A stretch of 64,000 nt of DNA from Jacaranda mimosifolia (GCA_018894105.1 CM032120.1:30526710-30590709), one strand, 5' to 3'. Positions 1-12,391 are shown, counted from the stretch's first letter. The notes: a model not told the origin generated them from the sequence alone. Numbers and translations: made by a program.

Positions 1-44
1 CAATGGCGTGGTCAATATATTGAGAAACCATGTTTTTGATGAAT

Positions 45-303
45 CGTGCAATTCATAATGGTGGCTTTCTACATGTAGATTGTGATGCCTATATCTTTGA
101 TTTGATAATATAAGTTAGTTTAAAAATCATTGACATGTTTCGAAAGGATTTTATGATGGTGTAAAGCATGTAAGAGGATTAGAAATGAGAATCTTAAAAT
201 TGGAGAGTGTGTCAAGAAATTCGATTTTAAGACCAATAAGAAACTGAAACAAAATATACATGTTAGGTGACTCGATTTATTTGATATTAGATAGTGCCAT
301 ATT
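45..303 (+). pseudogene. hAT-type transposase remnant, upstream part
   Basis: This is a decayed piece of a plant hAT-family (RICESLEEPER-like) transposase. Conceptual translation gives GGFLHVDCDAYIFDLII near 59-110, resembling the conserved CCAHxLNLI block. After a frame change, VKHVRGLEMRILKLE follows near 157-204, then IYMLGDSIYLILDSAI near 256-303, resembling the TRWNSTYLMLDSA block. Stops and frameshifts show it is dead. The next homologous blocks of the same family appear only after 9.8 kb, on the other side of the gypsy element, so the two parts were one gene before that insertion. The upstream end lies outside the window. The assignment rests on remembered family motifs, not on a search. 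Confidence 0.65.
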
Positions 304-368
304 TATTTTCACTTGCACGTTTTTAATTGAAGTTTGTTAATACTAATTAATTATAGGTAGTGTCCATT

Positions 369-373
369 ACTTA
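369..373. repeat. Target-site duplication ACTTA, left copy
   Basis: ACTTA directly precedes the left LTR end (TGTGGCGCCCC at 374). The identical ACTTA follows the right LTR end (TGTTACA ending at 9736). Five-base duplications are normal for LTR retrotransposon integration. Confidence 0.85.
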
Positions 374-2150
374 TGTGGCGCCCCACCCAAGGTAATCCCT
401 AAGTTGAGGTGCCACCAGTTCACACTTAAATCATAATATATGAGACAACCAAAAAGCCTAAAATTCAATAAGTTTCAAAAGATAGCAGCATAATTCTAAA
501 CTCGAAAGAACACAATGAGGAGTGCAACATATATATACCAAAGTCTCCAAATTAACATTCAAACATAACAACAGTCTTAAGTCATAGAGCTATGATTAGG
601 TGTAGTCTATATATACATACGACACGCCTAATCTCATGCCGAGCCATGAGCCTTCAATCTTCACTTAGTCCTATCTGGGAAGAGAATAAAGATAGCAAAA
701 AAAAAGGGTAATTCCTAAAGACTTAGTCAAGGAAATACGACAAACATTCAAAGGAAAACTATCGAATGAGCAGCAATTCAACATATTTATCAACAAGTAG
801 GACTTTACAATTAGAAACACGATTATATCAAAACATAATTAATATCAAATTCAGCAAACGGAACATCTCTGTCTTTATTACACCCTGAATAGAGTACCAA
901 TGGAATCAAATAGAAAACCTAAAGCATAATAAGCATAACAGATTCTCCTTATTCTCTGTTAACCCAAGCATAACAACTTGTCCCAAGCATAACAACCTGT
1001 CCCAGGCATAATAGCCCGTCCCAGGCATAACATCCCGTAAATTATTCCAAGCATAACAACTTGTCCTAAGCATAACAGCTGAGACTAACAATCCGTAAAT
1101 TATTCCAAGCATAACAGCTTATCCAAAGCATAATAGCTGAGACTAACAATCCGTAAATTATTCTCACATGACAAAACAAGTGATAAACAAATGCCAGGAA
1201 GGCCATATAAATGATATGCAGAACAATTTCAATTAGGAATGCAAAAACACAATTTGATCGGCAAGACCCAAAATCGACGCAATAAAGGGAAAGTCGGCAA
1301 GGCTGTAGGGTATACAAGATAATAACATATAGGACAATAAGAGTTCTGGACACCAAAATGAGTACAATTAATTTCAATGAATAGACAAACAAAGAACGGC
1401 ACCAGAACAAGTATAATCAAGTACAGACAAATAGGCATAGAGAATCATGAACAATAAAGATAGTTCATTTGCCAGAAGAACAGAGAGGTTAGGCCCTCAC
1501 CTTAATGGCTACAAAAATGCTATTCCAGTCTACTGCCCTGTAGGGTCCAGCTCCTTGTCATCTAACCAAAAGAACAGACTTATCATCAAAACACTCGTTT
1601 TGACCTTATAACAATAATTAAACTGATAATATCCTACTATCGGTTGTTTTACAATTAATACTATATTTTAAGGTTCGATTTTGAGATTATTGAGAGGTGA
1701 CATGCTTAATTACTGTTAATACCATAATACTTATGAGGATCATGTTCGCTTTGATTAATGTATCAATTCAGATTTTTATTTATAAATTATCCTTGCAACA
1801 TTACACAAAGTCGATTATAATAGTCAAACTATTATTAGTAAGCTAATTTGTCACTTTAGGTCTCAAATACATAAAATTAGGATTTTAATCACCTAATTTA
1901 ACCTAATTAACCAAGATTTACATATTATATAACAAATCCAGGTCCACTAAGATTTATATATATTCATGCATGCATTTCACTTCTCGATCCAATTCATATT
2001 CTTTCATGTACTACAAGATACAAGAAATGGGTAAAATTAATCAAGAAAAAATTAAGGTAATAATCCCATTTTCAACTATTTTACCAAAACTTGATTTTGG
2101 AACACAATCACCCTAAACCGATGCCACAAACATAACCACTATGACAAGTC
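374..2150 (-). repeat. Gypsy 3' LTR, truncated
   Basis: Near-colinear copy of 7219 to about 8935, starting TGTGGCGCCCCACCC and carrying the same blocks: the GGCATAACAGC-like short repeats at 960-1140, then AT-rich sequence ending at CCTAAACCGATGCCACA. Similarity to the right LTR stops near 2150. The roughly 800 bases that form the U3 end of the right LTR are absent here, and sequence runs straight into the end of the integrase coding region. The 3' end of pol, the polypurine tract and most of U3 have therefore been deleted. Confidence 0.85.
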
Positions 2151-3170
2151 AAGAAGGATCAAGATAATATTTCCGAAGCTGTGATACGTGAAAAACATCA
2201 TTTATTCTCTTCAGGCCTTAGGGTAGTACTAGATGGTAAGCTACTAGTTCGATTTTTTCATATATCTCAAAAGGACCAATATATCTCGGACTAAGCTTGC
2301 CACCTTTTCTAATCTTTCGGATACCTTTTCTTGGAGATACTTTGAGAAACACTTGGTCGCCAACTTCAAATTCTAAATTCTTTCTCTGCTTATCTATATA
2401 ACATTTTTGCCGATCCTGAGCTACTTTCATCTTCTGTTTGATCGTCTGCACCTTCTCAATAGTCTCTTGAATTAATTCTGGTCTTAGAATTTCCAGGGAC
2501 TTATCAGTGTTGCTTCTGTACTCTTCAAGGTCCCAATGCAACGATGATTGATATTTTTTGCCATACAATACTTTATATGGGGCATCTGGATGGTAGACTG
2601 GTAGTTGTTATTGTAAGCAAATTCTATCAGAGGAATGTGTCGGTTCCAACTCTAGCTGAAATCCAAAACATAGGCCCGTAGCATATCCTCTAATATTTGG
2701 AGAATTAAATCACAACCTCGTTCCCAAATGTTCTTGTAGACTTCTCCAAAGTCTCGAGGTGAACTTTGGATCTTGGTCTGACACAATACTGGTTGGGACT
2801 CCATGCAATCTAACTATCTCTTTGATATATAACTCTATCAATTTTTCAACCCTATAATGTGTTCTAACTAATAGAAAATGAGCAGACTTGGTCAATCAGT
2901 CTACTATTACCCAGATACTGTTATATCCTCCTCGAGCTATTGGGAGACCTATTACAAAGTCCATAATAACCTGTTCTTATTTCCAATTAGGGATCAACAA
3001 TGGTAGCAACCCTGACGGTCGCTGATGCTTTGCTTTTACCAACTGGCAGGTTAAACATTCCTGCACGTAGTTTGCAACATCTCTTTTCATTTTCTTTCAC
3101 TAAAATTGTTTCTTTAAGTCCCGATACATCTTCATGCCCCCCGGATGTATACTGAGTCATATCTTGTGTA
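2150..3170 (-). pseudogene. Gypsy integrase region, catalytic Glu deleted
   Basis: Read on the minus strand, the zinc-binding end ([18 protein letters not shown], near 3080-3030) comes first. The core follows with IWVIVD then a stop where Arg is expected, LTKSAHF, and [15 protein letters not shown] near 2755, which gives the first two catalytic Asp residues. After HLGTRL (2710) the frame jumps to QILEDMLRAYVLDF. The expected block with the catalytic Glu (HPQTDGQSER in relatives) is missing, so a short internal deletion removed it. The C-terminal part is open at 2568-2218, with a GPFEIYEK block, and continues as INDVFHVSQLRKYY to about 2155, where the LTR junction cuts it off. Any chromodomain would have followed and is lost. 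Confidence 0.8.
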
Positions 3171-5250
3171 TCTTATCCAATAATATTTCTTTTATTTTTT
3201 TCGGCACGCATATTCTCTTACGGAATGAAAGAGTACCTTGACTGTCTGTACTGAATTTGAACTTTTCAGAACTCCCGATTATTTCTTTTAGTTTCAGCAT
3301 CCAATCATCATTAGTCTAAGCTCATCGTATTTCACCATACAACTCTGACTGCACGTTTACTCCTACAAGCCAGGCTCGTTATTTCATTCTTACTATGTCA
3401 TTCGCTCTTAGACCTTTTGATTCTTTTGTTCCTAGTATGTGGGCCATCCCAGCCTTTTAGATCAGGGCATCTGCCACTATATTCATCTTTCCTGGATGAT
3501 AGGTGATAGAGAAGTCATAATCTTCAAGAAATTCCATCCACTTTGTCAATGCAAAAATTCCAGCAACTAGCTCCAGGTCATGAGTTGGGTAATTCTCCTC
3601 ATGTGGTTTAAGTTTTATAGATGCATAGGCGATAACTCACCCTTTCTACATTAGTACACATCCAAGCGCTTCTTTAGAAGTGTCCATATATACAATAAAA
3701 TCTTTTAATCCTTCCAGAAGGGCCAAAACTGGAGCTGAAGTCAATTTATTCTTCAACTCTTGGAAACTTCTTTCACAATTCTCATTCTAGTCAAACGGCT
3801 GATCTTTCTGAGTTAACTTAGTCAATAGGCCAGCTATTTTAGAGAAATCATATACAAACCTTCGATAGTAGCCGGCAAGACCTAAAAAGCTATAAACTTC
3901 TGTCATGTTTTTGCGTCTCTTCTAGTTGATTATTGCCTCTATCTTAGAGGGATTAAACTCTACCCCATCCTGGGATATGATGTGTCCAAGAAAAACCACT
4001 TTCTCTATCCAAAATTCCCACTTACTGAACTTTACATACAACTTATGTTCCCTCAGAGTTCTAGGAACCATGTGTAAGTGCTTTGCATGGTCTTCTCTAG
4101 TTCTCAAATACACTAAAATGTCATCAATGAAGATGACCACAAACTGATCCAGATATGGTTGGAAAATTCAGTACATTAGATCCATGAATGTTGCTGGAGT
4201 AGTGATCAGACCAAATGGCATTACCATGAACTTAAAATGACCATACCAGGAATTGAATGCAGTTTTTGGGATATCTTCATCCTTAATCTTCAGCTGGTAA
4301 TACCCATGTCTCAAATCCAGCTTCGAGAAGATTATTGAGCTTTGTAAAAGATCAAACAATTCTTCCACATACAGCAAGGGATATTTTTTCTTGACAGTAA
4401 CTTTATTTAATTCCTTATAATCAATACACATCCTTAGGGATCCATCTTTCTTTTTGACAAACAACATCGAAGCTCCCCAAGGAGAAGTGCTAGGTTTTAT
4501 GAATTTCTTTTCCAATAACTTTTGGAGTAAAATTTTCAACTCTTTGAGTTCTGCTAGTACCATTCGATGGAGTTTTTTGAAAGTGGCATGGCTCCCAAAA
4601 GAGTATGAATAACAAATTCAACCTCTTGGTCAAGTGGTAATAAGTCTAGTTCTTCTGAAAATACATCCGGTTAATCAGCCACTGCATCCACTTCTTCAAT
4701 TCTGGCCGTATCTTGGGGCTTATTGATAAAGTACGCTAAAAGTCCCTGGCCTTCTCCTCTCAGAATTTCCCTAGCTTCTACTGCAGATATAATGGGTACC
4801 AGGGAAGTTGTATCCGTAGAACGATGGGTCAGTATTGGTACCTTGTCCCCCTAGATTGATGCAGTTAGTGTAACAATTTACTTGTACTTGGTTCTAGTAC
4901 AGTCAATCCATGCCCAATATTAAATCATATTTCTGAATAGGCATTTCTATAAGATCGGCTGGATATCTTTATTCCCTATCTTGACTAGACATGTCCGATG
5001 CATAGTATCTATTGTTAACCCTATCCTCAAGGGTGTTTGTACCTCTATTTGATATGCTATGATTTCAGGTTGATGTTTAACTTATGCAAGAAAGATACAG
5101 CTATAAAAGAATGTATAGCTCCATCATATAAAGCATTACCATTAATTCCAAAAATGGAAATCGTATCTTCAACTATTTCATTAGGATCCAATGCTTCATC
5201 TCCAGTCAAGGTATAGGCGCGAGCTTGAACTTTCTTTTTCTCGCTGGCTC
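3171..5250 (-). pseudogene. Gypsy protease, reverse transcriptase and RNase H region
   Basis: The reverse transcriptase is clear at 4563-4168 ([20 protein letters not shown], then [15 protein letters not shown] and [16 protein letters not shown]) and continues at 4140-3922 with the catalytic FIDDILVY and LGHIISQDGVEFNPSKIEAI. RNase H follows in broken frames toward 3300. Upstream on the minus strand, near 5130-5090, LYDGAIHSFI stands where aspartic proteases of this group have DSGATHSFI, so the catalytic Asp-Ser pair is altered. Stops fall throughout. In an intact element this part cleaves the polyprotein and copies the RNA into cDNA. Confidence 0.85.
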
Positions 5251-6354
5251 TTGTTATCTATTTCCCTCTTCCTGTAGGTGCTAGGTTTTTTTATTTGGGG
5301 CAATCTCTGACAAAGTGTTGATTGCTACCACAACCCACATATTTGTCTTGCTTTCTCCAAAACTCAAGCTCCTCATGGCCAAATCCTCAACAAAATCCAT
5401 ATTTTTTCAATGTCACCTCTTAAGCTAAATCCACAGCCTAGCTAGCTTGGTGTGTTCGTTGATTAGTGCCTTCAATCTGCAGTTTTGGTTGTTTTCTCTT
5501 GAGATTACTCTACCCACCAGGGCGCATTATTCCTTCTCGACTCCTATCTTCGATCTTTCGAATTTCCTATAATTTTAACTCCAACTGCAGCGCTTTACTC
5601 ACCACCAAATTGAAGCTTTGTAATTCATAAATGCCAAGGCCCCATCTGAGTTTCGATCGTAATCCTTGCACGAATCTACGGGTCTATCGGTCTTCATCTG
5701 CAAGTATGTAGGGTGCGTCTTAGATTAATTGGTTAAAAGTAGCTTTATACTGACTGACAAATTGCATTCCCTGTATCAAATTCATGAATTCTTTTTATCT
5801 TGCGTGCTTGACTATCAACGACATATACTTGTCCATGAATTCCCTAGTAAAGTTTTCCCAAGTTTGATAGGTTTTCTCCCCAATCCATCTATGGTCTATC
5901 ATCTTTCACCAACTGCGTGCAAAACCCTCCAGAAGAAATATGGCATAGCAAACTTTCTACTCATCTGAATAGCAAAGGGTTTCAAATATATTTTCCAGAT
6001 TCTCAATCCATTCTTCAGCTTTCCTATCATCTGATTCCCCCAAGAACTTTGGGGGTTGAAAGCGAAGAAACCACTCTAACTCTTAGTCCTCAGTGACCTC
6101 GTTAACATTCCTGCTTCGCCACCCTACTGTTGACCACATGGCATAAATCTTTGCCCTTTTTGGTGCATAGGATTTGCAGGTCGATCGATTAGAGGGGTTT
6201 GAGAGACTTCTTCATCTAACATTGGCTGCTAAAAAATGGTTACTCCATGCCTTGGAATGTTCTGTGCATTAGCCCGTCTTTTGGGTGGTATTCCTCGTCG
6301 ATCTGCCCAAGCCAGAGCGGGTATATCAGAACCCTCATGTGATGCCATTCTTAA
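5251..6354 (-). pseudogene. Gypsy gag region with degenerate zinc knuckle
   Basis: The likely start codon is the ATG at 6354-6352 (minus), opening MASHEGSDIPALAWADRRG. Stops follow soon (TAA or TAG near 6230, 6135 and 6080). The capsid-like part runs through 6050-5500. Near 5340-5300 the frame reads YVGCGSNQHFVRDCP, a CCHC knuckle in which the first Cys is replaced by Tyr. Gag normally forms the virus-like particle and binds RNA. This copy cannot make a full product. The start choice is tentative and rests on position downstream of the primer-binding site. Confidence 0.7.
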
Positions 6355-7202
6355 GTCTGGTTAGATCTAAGATATTCTTAGTCTGCAATTATCAAACGAC
6401 ACAATAATGTCCAGAGTCACCATCAATTCTTTCAAATTTCTGAAACTTATAAAAAGAAAAAGGTTTAACAAAAATTAAATAAAATTCATTGTAATAGAAA
6501 TCTATTTATTCAAAGATCAATGTTAAGACTTCATTAACATTCTAAGTTAGCACTAGCAGATGATACATCAGTATATATACAAGTCAAAATTTCAAAAAAA
6601 AAAAAAATTACTAAGCTAACTATATGCCTAGTCATAGACAAAATGACGAGGCTTGTTAGGGCATTACCTAATAAATCTGGCTAACCTTAGTCATTTTCTA
6701 TCTATTCTAATGGTCAAAAGCTAATACTATATATACGTACATATTTACAAGCACAACCATACATATAAAGAACTCCAACTCTAATTCTCTACGCTAGTAA
6801 TCTTAGATTTTGTATCTTTATCTTCATTTTTTCGATCTTCCCCATTCATTTTCACATCCATATCATCTTTCTTCTCCAATTTCTGAAACTCATCATTCAT
6901 TAGGTTCTTTCCCTTCCCTATGTTCACCTGTCATCTTGCAGTATAAATTTTATTTCATCAATACCACACTAATCAAGCACATTTCTAACACACAAAGTAC
7001 CCAGGGTTCAATTCCAATCTAAAGTCTAATGCACGACTTTCAGAAGTGAAGATTATAAACTGGTCAGTCATCCTAGGTATAATCTCCTACCTCCTAGCAT
7101 CGAACACTATACCCAAGGGTTCATATCTTAACTAACCTTCTATTACAGAGGCTAGTTTTGAATTCTAATGATATTCATGTTGTAAGTTATCGACAAACCT
7201 AA
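6355..7202 (-). other. Gypsy untranslated leader
   Basis: About 850 bases between the primer-binding site and the gag start on the minus strand. Only short, unconvincing open frames are seen. A poly-A run of about 14 bases lies at 6594-6607. This is the usual position of the element's untranslated leader with the packaging signal. Confidence 0.5.
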
Positions 7203-7214
7203 GCTATGATACCA
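7203..7214 (-). promoter_or_regulatory. Gypsy primer-binding site (initiator Met tRNA)
   Basis: On the minus strand, four bases inside the LTR boundary, the sequence reads TGGTATCATAGC. This differs by one base from TGGTATCAGAGC, the complement of the 3' end of initiator methionine tRNA used as primer by most plant LTR retrotransposons. It fixes the right-hand LTR as the 5' LTR. Confidence 0.8.
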
Positions 7215-7218
7215 CCTC

Positions 7219-9736
7219 TATGGCACCCCACCCAAGGTAATCCCTAAGCTGAGGTGCCACCAATTCACATTTAAACCATAATATATGAGACAACCAAAAA
7301 GCCTAAAATTCAATAAGTTTCAAAAAGTAGCAGCATAATTCTAAAACCAAAAGAACACTACGAGGAGTGCAACATATACATACCAAAGTCTCCTAATTAA
7401 CATTCAAACATAACAATAGTCTCAAGTTATAGAACTACGATTAGGTGTATTTTGTATACACATACGAAACACCTAATCGATTACAAAACAGTCTCTTCAG
7501 GCCAAGCCATGGGCCCTCAATCTTCACTTAGTCCTATCTGTGAAGAGAACAAAGATAGCAAAAAATGGGTAAGTCCTAAAGACATAGTAAGGGAAATACG
7601 AAAAATAGTCAAAGGAAAATTGTCGAAAGAGCAGCAATTTAATAGATTTATCAACAAGCAGGACTTTACAATTAGAAACACGATTATATCAGAACATAAT
7701 AATATCAAATTCAGCAAATGGAACATCTCCGTCCTTATTGCACCCTGAATAGAGTACAAATAGAATCAAACAGAAAACCCAAAGCATAATATGCATAACA
7801 GATTCTCCTTATTCCTCCGTTAACCCAAGCGTAACAGCATGCCCCAAGCATAACAGCCTGTCCCAAGCATAACAGCTCGTAAATTATTCCAAGCACAACA
7901 ACATGTGCCAAGCATAACAGCTGAGACTAACAATCCTTAAATTATTCACATATGACAAAACAAGTGATAAACAAATACCTGGAAGGCCATACAAACGATA
8001 TGCGGAATGATTTCAATTAGGAATGAAAAAATAAGATTTAGTCAGCAAGACCTAAAATCGATGCAACAAAGGGAAAGCCGGCAAGGCTGTAAGGTATACG
8101 GGATAATAACAGATAGGATAATAAGAGTTCTAGACGCAAGAACGAGTACAATCAATTTCAATGAATAGACAAACAAAGAGTGGCACCAGAACGAACATAA
8201 TCAACTACATACGAATAGGCACATAGAATCATGAACAACGAAGATAGTTCATTTCCCAAAAGAACAGAGAGGATAGACCCTCACCTTAAATGCCACAGAA
8301 ATGCTATTCCAGTCTACTGTCTTGTGGGGTCAAGCTCATCGTCACCTAACCAAAAGAACGAACTTATCGTTAAAACACTCATTTTGACCCTATAATAATA
8401 ATTAAACTGATAATATCCTACTATCGGTTGTTTTACAGTTAATACAATATTTTAAGGTTTGGTTTCAAGATTATCAAGACGTGACATGCTTAATTGTCGT
8501 TAATACCATAATACTTACGAGGATCAAATTCGCTCTGATTAATGTATTAATCCACATTCTTATTTATAATTATCCTTGCAATGTTACACAAAGTCGATTA
8601 TAACGGTCAAACTATTATTAATAAGCCAATTTGTCACTTTAGGTCTCAAATACATAATATTAGGGTTTTAATAACCTAATTTAACATAATTAACGAAGAT
8701 TTACATATTATATACCAAAATCGGGTCCACTAAGATTTACATATTCATGCATGCATTTCACTTCTCAATCCAATTCATAGCCTTTAATGTACTACAAAAT
8801 ACAAGAAATGGCCAAAATTAATCAAGAACAACATTAAGGTATTAATCCCATTTCCCACTATTTTACCAAAACTTGATTTCAGAACATAATCACCCTAAAC
8901 CGATGCCACACATAAAACCACCACGATGGGTCAAGTAATCTTTCTCAGAGCCGCTACTGTGCCGCTACCACCGGCGATGGCTGCCGTCTGTCGCCGTGTG
9001 CCGCCGCTGGAGTTGGTCACCACCACCACCATTAGACACGTCTCAGTAAGAGCAACAAAATGCTCAAGTCAATTTTCCAAACTACCGCCGAATTGCTTGT
9101 CAGTTGGAGCTCCGATCACGCAGCCCCACCACCTCTATCGTCGCCATTTCTTTCCAATTTTACCACCGTCGGCAATTCGAACTAAAAATGGAAGACACCA
9201 AATCACTCCCCAAGCTGAACTCTCCTAGAATCACTCTCCAAATTCAAGTTTCCGCCGCTGCACTGCCACAGCCTGACTTTTAGGTCAAATTTTCGGCTAT
9301 CCCGTCGGTTGGTATATAATTTGCTAGGTCAAATCTATGTATTCCTTGTGCTGAGAGGAAGATTTTGGTATATAATTTGCTAGGTTTCGCCGTCGCCAGG
9401 GAAGGTCACCGGAAAAGGAGAAGAGAGTATTGCATGCGGGAAAAATAAAGAAAATGGGGGAATTGATATATAAATGGTATTTTTCAGAAATTAAAAATTG
9501 ACCCCCAAAGTGCATAAGATTTACCCAATTGACCAGGAATAATCTCACTTTGACCCGCGAAACTTTTAAATGCTCTTCGATTAAGTCTTTCCTTATTAAC
9601 ATTTTGGCCCCTAATTTTTTTCCCTTTAACATTTTGACCCCCAATTTTTTTTTTTTTTTTTTGAAAAATGTGATAAAAATTAAAAAAAATAATGATAAAT
9701 AAAATTCTACCAATATATATTTTTAGGGGTGTTACA
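7219..9736 (-). repeat. Gypsy 5' LTR, full length (about 2.5 kb)
   Basis: Runs from TATGGCACCCC (mutated TGTGGCGCCCC) to GGGGTGTTACA. The left two thirds match the left LTR block by block. The right 800 bases (8936-9736) are unique to this copy in the window and include a GC-rich stretch at 8926-9250 and poly-T at 9647-9661. A TATA-like string at 9466-9474 could be the LTR promoter on the minus strand. The short GCATAACAGC repeats at 7810-7930 are fewer than in the left LTR (960-1140). Open frames here are not supported as genes. Confidence 0.85.
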
Positions 9737-9741
9737 ACTTA
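9737..9741. repeat. Target-site duplication ACTTA, right copy
   Basis: Identical to the five bases before the left LTR (369-373). Confidence 0.85.
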
Positions 9742-9799
9742 AAGTATGTATTCTAGTGACAAAAACTTAAAGTATGTATTCTAGTTACAAATACACAAA

Positions 9800-10740
9800 A
9801 TCTTTTAGACCTTTCCATAACATAACTAAGCTCTTCTTTGGATTTAGATAACTCACATCTAATCTTTATTCTTATAGTATTTGCAGGATACAAATACTCG
9901 TATAAGAGGAAAAAGAAAGTACTGATTTTGCTATAAAAAGAGTGTTAAGAGACATGAAACAAAAATTCGACAAATAATGGGAATCTAAAAGTACCATATT
10001 GATATTTGCTACTATTCTTGATCCCCATTATGAACTTGAGTTTGTCGAGTTTTGCTATAAGAAACTTGAACTTTTCAAATTATATGGAAATAAATCATTT
10101 AAGAGAGAAAATGTTGTTATTGTTTGAGGAGTGTGCATGCATTCTCTTAAAGATGTGGCCAATCTTCAATTGCTAGTCAAACTAATGATCTGATGATGAT
10201 ATAGATGTTCTGGTGTATGTAAGCATATTCTTTTATTTTATTTTCTTTTTCTTTTTTGCTTTGTAAATTCTAATTAAAATTTTTATTCATATCTTTTTTC
10301 TTATAGGAGTTTGATTCCTATAAGAGTTAATATGCTAATACTAGAAGCCAATCATAATTTAAATTATACCTAGGTGAGATTCCAATTGGCATGAAGTAAT
10401 TTTTGGATCTAGATGTGCTTGATTTTTAGAGTGGTAGTACTAGATATTCGAGCTCGCACTGATGTTTCGGGTATTTCGATCATCATAGCTACCTTTGAAT
10501 CTATTTTCAACCATGGTAGTAGAATTATTAGGAAATTTCACAGTTCAATTTCACCAAAGAATGCAAAAGTAATTTTGTGTGGTTGTGATAAGTTTGAAGG
10601 TCTGAAATTTTGATATCATTCCTATATTTTTAATTTTTTTAAAGAATTTACTTGTATTATTTCATATCATATCTTATAATTCTGATTGCGAGGAAACAAA
10701 GAGGACCTCTCAATAGATATCGAGAAGTCAATTGCACAAG
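9800..10740 (+). pseudogene. hAT-type transposase remnant, downstream part
   Basis: Continues the hAT remnant beyond the gypsy insertion. Translation shows LTSNLYSYSICRIQ near 9850-9890, then KRVLRDMKQKFDK, a stop, and WESKSTILIFATILDPHYELEF near 9975-10045, matching the MKxKFDKYW...LDPRxK block of the hAT RNase-H-like domain (DUF4413). At 10455-10610, DVSGISIIIATFESIF and FHSSISPKNAKVILCG match the hAT C-terminal dimerisation region. A possible tail, NKEDLSIDIEKSIAQVGSD, ends at a stop near 10768. In-frame stops and frame changes mark it as dead. Terminal inverted repeats were not found. Confidence 0.75.
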
Positions 10741-10749
10741 TTGGGAGTG

Positions 10750-12390
10750 ATCATTCCCATCCACACTAAGGTAAAACTTCACCAACTTCACCTTATTTAT
10801 TTTTTTGATCACTTTACCTAGGTTGTCCATAAAAAATAAACTTTAACATTTGATGATATATTATAGTGTAATATTGTGATGTAAAACTCATTTGCAACTT
10901 TATCAAATGTTGGTGTAATATTTTATTGTTGAATGGGGTAGCAACTTAGATTTAGAGTCACCATTAACTAGAGAAACGTCTCCATCACAAGCCGTTCTAC
11001 ATGAAATCTAATTTTGATGGCTCAAAATTTGGTTTACGCTCTTGGTTTTGATTCTTATGTCTGGCATAGAGGATATATATTTAATAGTATAAATATAGAA
11101 GGAACCTTAATATTTGAGGTGGTGGCCGTTTGGTTCATTAAATAAATAATCTCTCATTGATTGTTCATTTTTGGGATATGATTAACACTTAAAGTAAAAT
11201 CATGTCTGATTTCATATAATAGTTCATTTTAAATTTGTTTTAGTGCTTCATTCGACTTGAACTAGATACTAAAAGATTGACCATTTTATATGTTTTTGGC
11301 TAGGGAATTAGTCATAGCCCAGTTTCATATTGTGCTTGGTGGATTTGGGGCATGATAAATGATATTAGAGATAATCACCACCAGGAATAATGAGGATAAA
11401 GTACTACGTAGAACAAATTAAAGTAATTTGTGTATGGAAGCTACCTTTTGAATTTGTAGGACAAAGTATACATATACAGGAGCCATCTCTTGAATAAGTA
11501 GGAGCTATCTCTAGAATTCCAATGCCTAATAATTGATCTTGGATCATGTCACACTACAACATGGCATCACATTTTGAAGGAAGAGTCATTGTGATATCCC
11601 ATCCCATTTGAACTAGGCACTTACAAGCTTTAGTAAAAATCCATGTGCATTAATTGGAAATCCCTTTTGGGTCGAATGTTCATAGCATAATTGCAACTTA
11701 CATTAGATGGATTTGGAAAAAATTCTCATGTGCATCGCACTCACAAGCTTGAAGCGTGCATTTCCAAAATTTTGTATTACCAAAATTAACATGTTAAGTG
11801 AAAATAATTCTCTAATTTCAAATACTATAGGCAAATTAAAGTTCTCTAAACCCAGAAATACAAGTGCTACAAGTAATATGTAATTACAAATTAATTTGAA
11901 TTCATTTGATTTTAAGTGATAAATAAGAACTAGTCAACATATATAAACTGAAGATGAAAGATCATATTTTAATGAAACACATAGCAATGAAGTTAACAAA
12001 TATGATTTTTTTATTGAACCAGTTTAGATCTAAACCAACTCATTTTCAAGTTGTACTCATGAATTTGAACCTAATTCAACTCGCCCAATTGCTACCCATA
12101 TCAGTGTCAGATTCTTAATCTATATATCTATCTCTCAACTCTTATTTTGTTCGTCCATATGCATATCAAATAAACGCTGTTCGAGTTTATTCTTGAAAAG
12201 AGGCTTCTGTTATCCATTAACTTTCGAGTGGTTTTATTTTATTTTAAAAGTGAGCTTGCAATTAATTTCAGCAAATAATTTATAGTAGGGGCAGATGATC
12301 ACTTTAAGGAAAGTGAAAATTACACTTCCATATTATATGTATTTTCTCTACAAATTTGGGATATACTGCCAACAGAATGTATGTAACTAA
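10750..12390. other. AT-rich spacer
   Basis: No open frame with recognisable protein similarity, no RNA gene and no clear repeat structure on either strand. Part may belong to the 3' end of the hAT element. Confidence 0.5.
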
Positions 12391-12391
12391 A

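Larger units (their letters stand above)
374..9736 (-). mobile_element. Ty3/gypsy LTR retrotransposon, Tekay/Del-like, defective
   Basis: A 9.4-kb element on the minus strand inside a hAT transposase remnant. The order read on the minus strand is: 5' LTR (9736-7219), primer-binding site, leader, gag (from 6354), protease, reverse transcriptase/RNase H, integrase (to about 2150), and a truncated 3' LTR (2150-374). The outer ends are TGTGGCGCCCC and GGGGTGTTACA, flanked by perfect ACTTA duplications. The reverse transcriptase sequence, long LTR and initiator-Met-tRNA primer site fit the Tekay/Del chromovirus group; the group name is an inference. Many stops, a broken protease motif and two deletions make it non-functional. 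Confidence 0.88.

Noticed and set aside
3926..4147. Plus-strand frame over the reverse transcriptase
   Set aside because: Shadow of the minus-strand gypsy reverse transcriptase; no independent features.
8926..9228. 100-codon plus-strand frame in the gypsy 5' LTR
   Set aside because: GC-rich LTR sequence, Pro/His/Arg-rich translation and no domain; absent from the truncated partner LTR.
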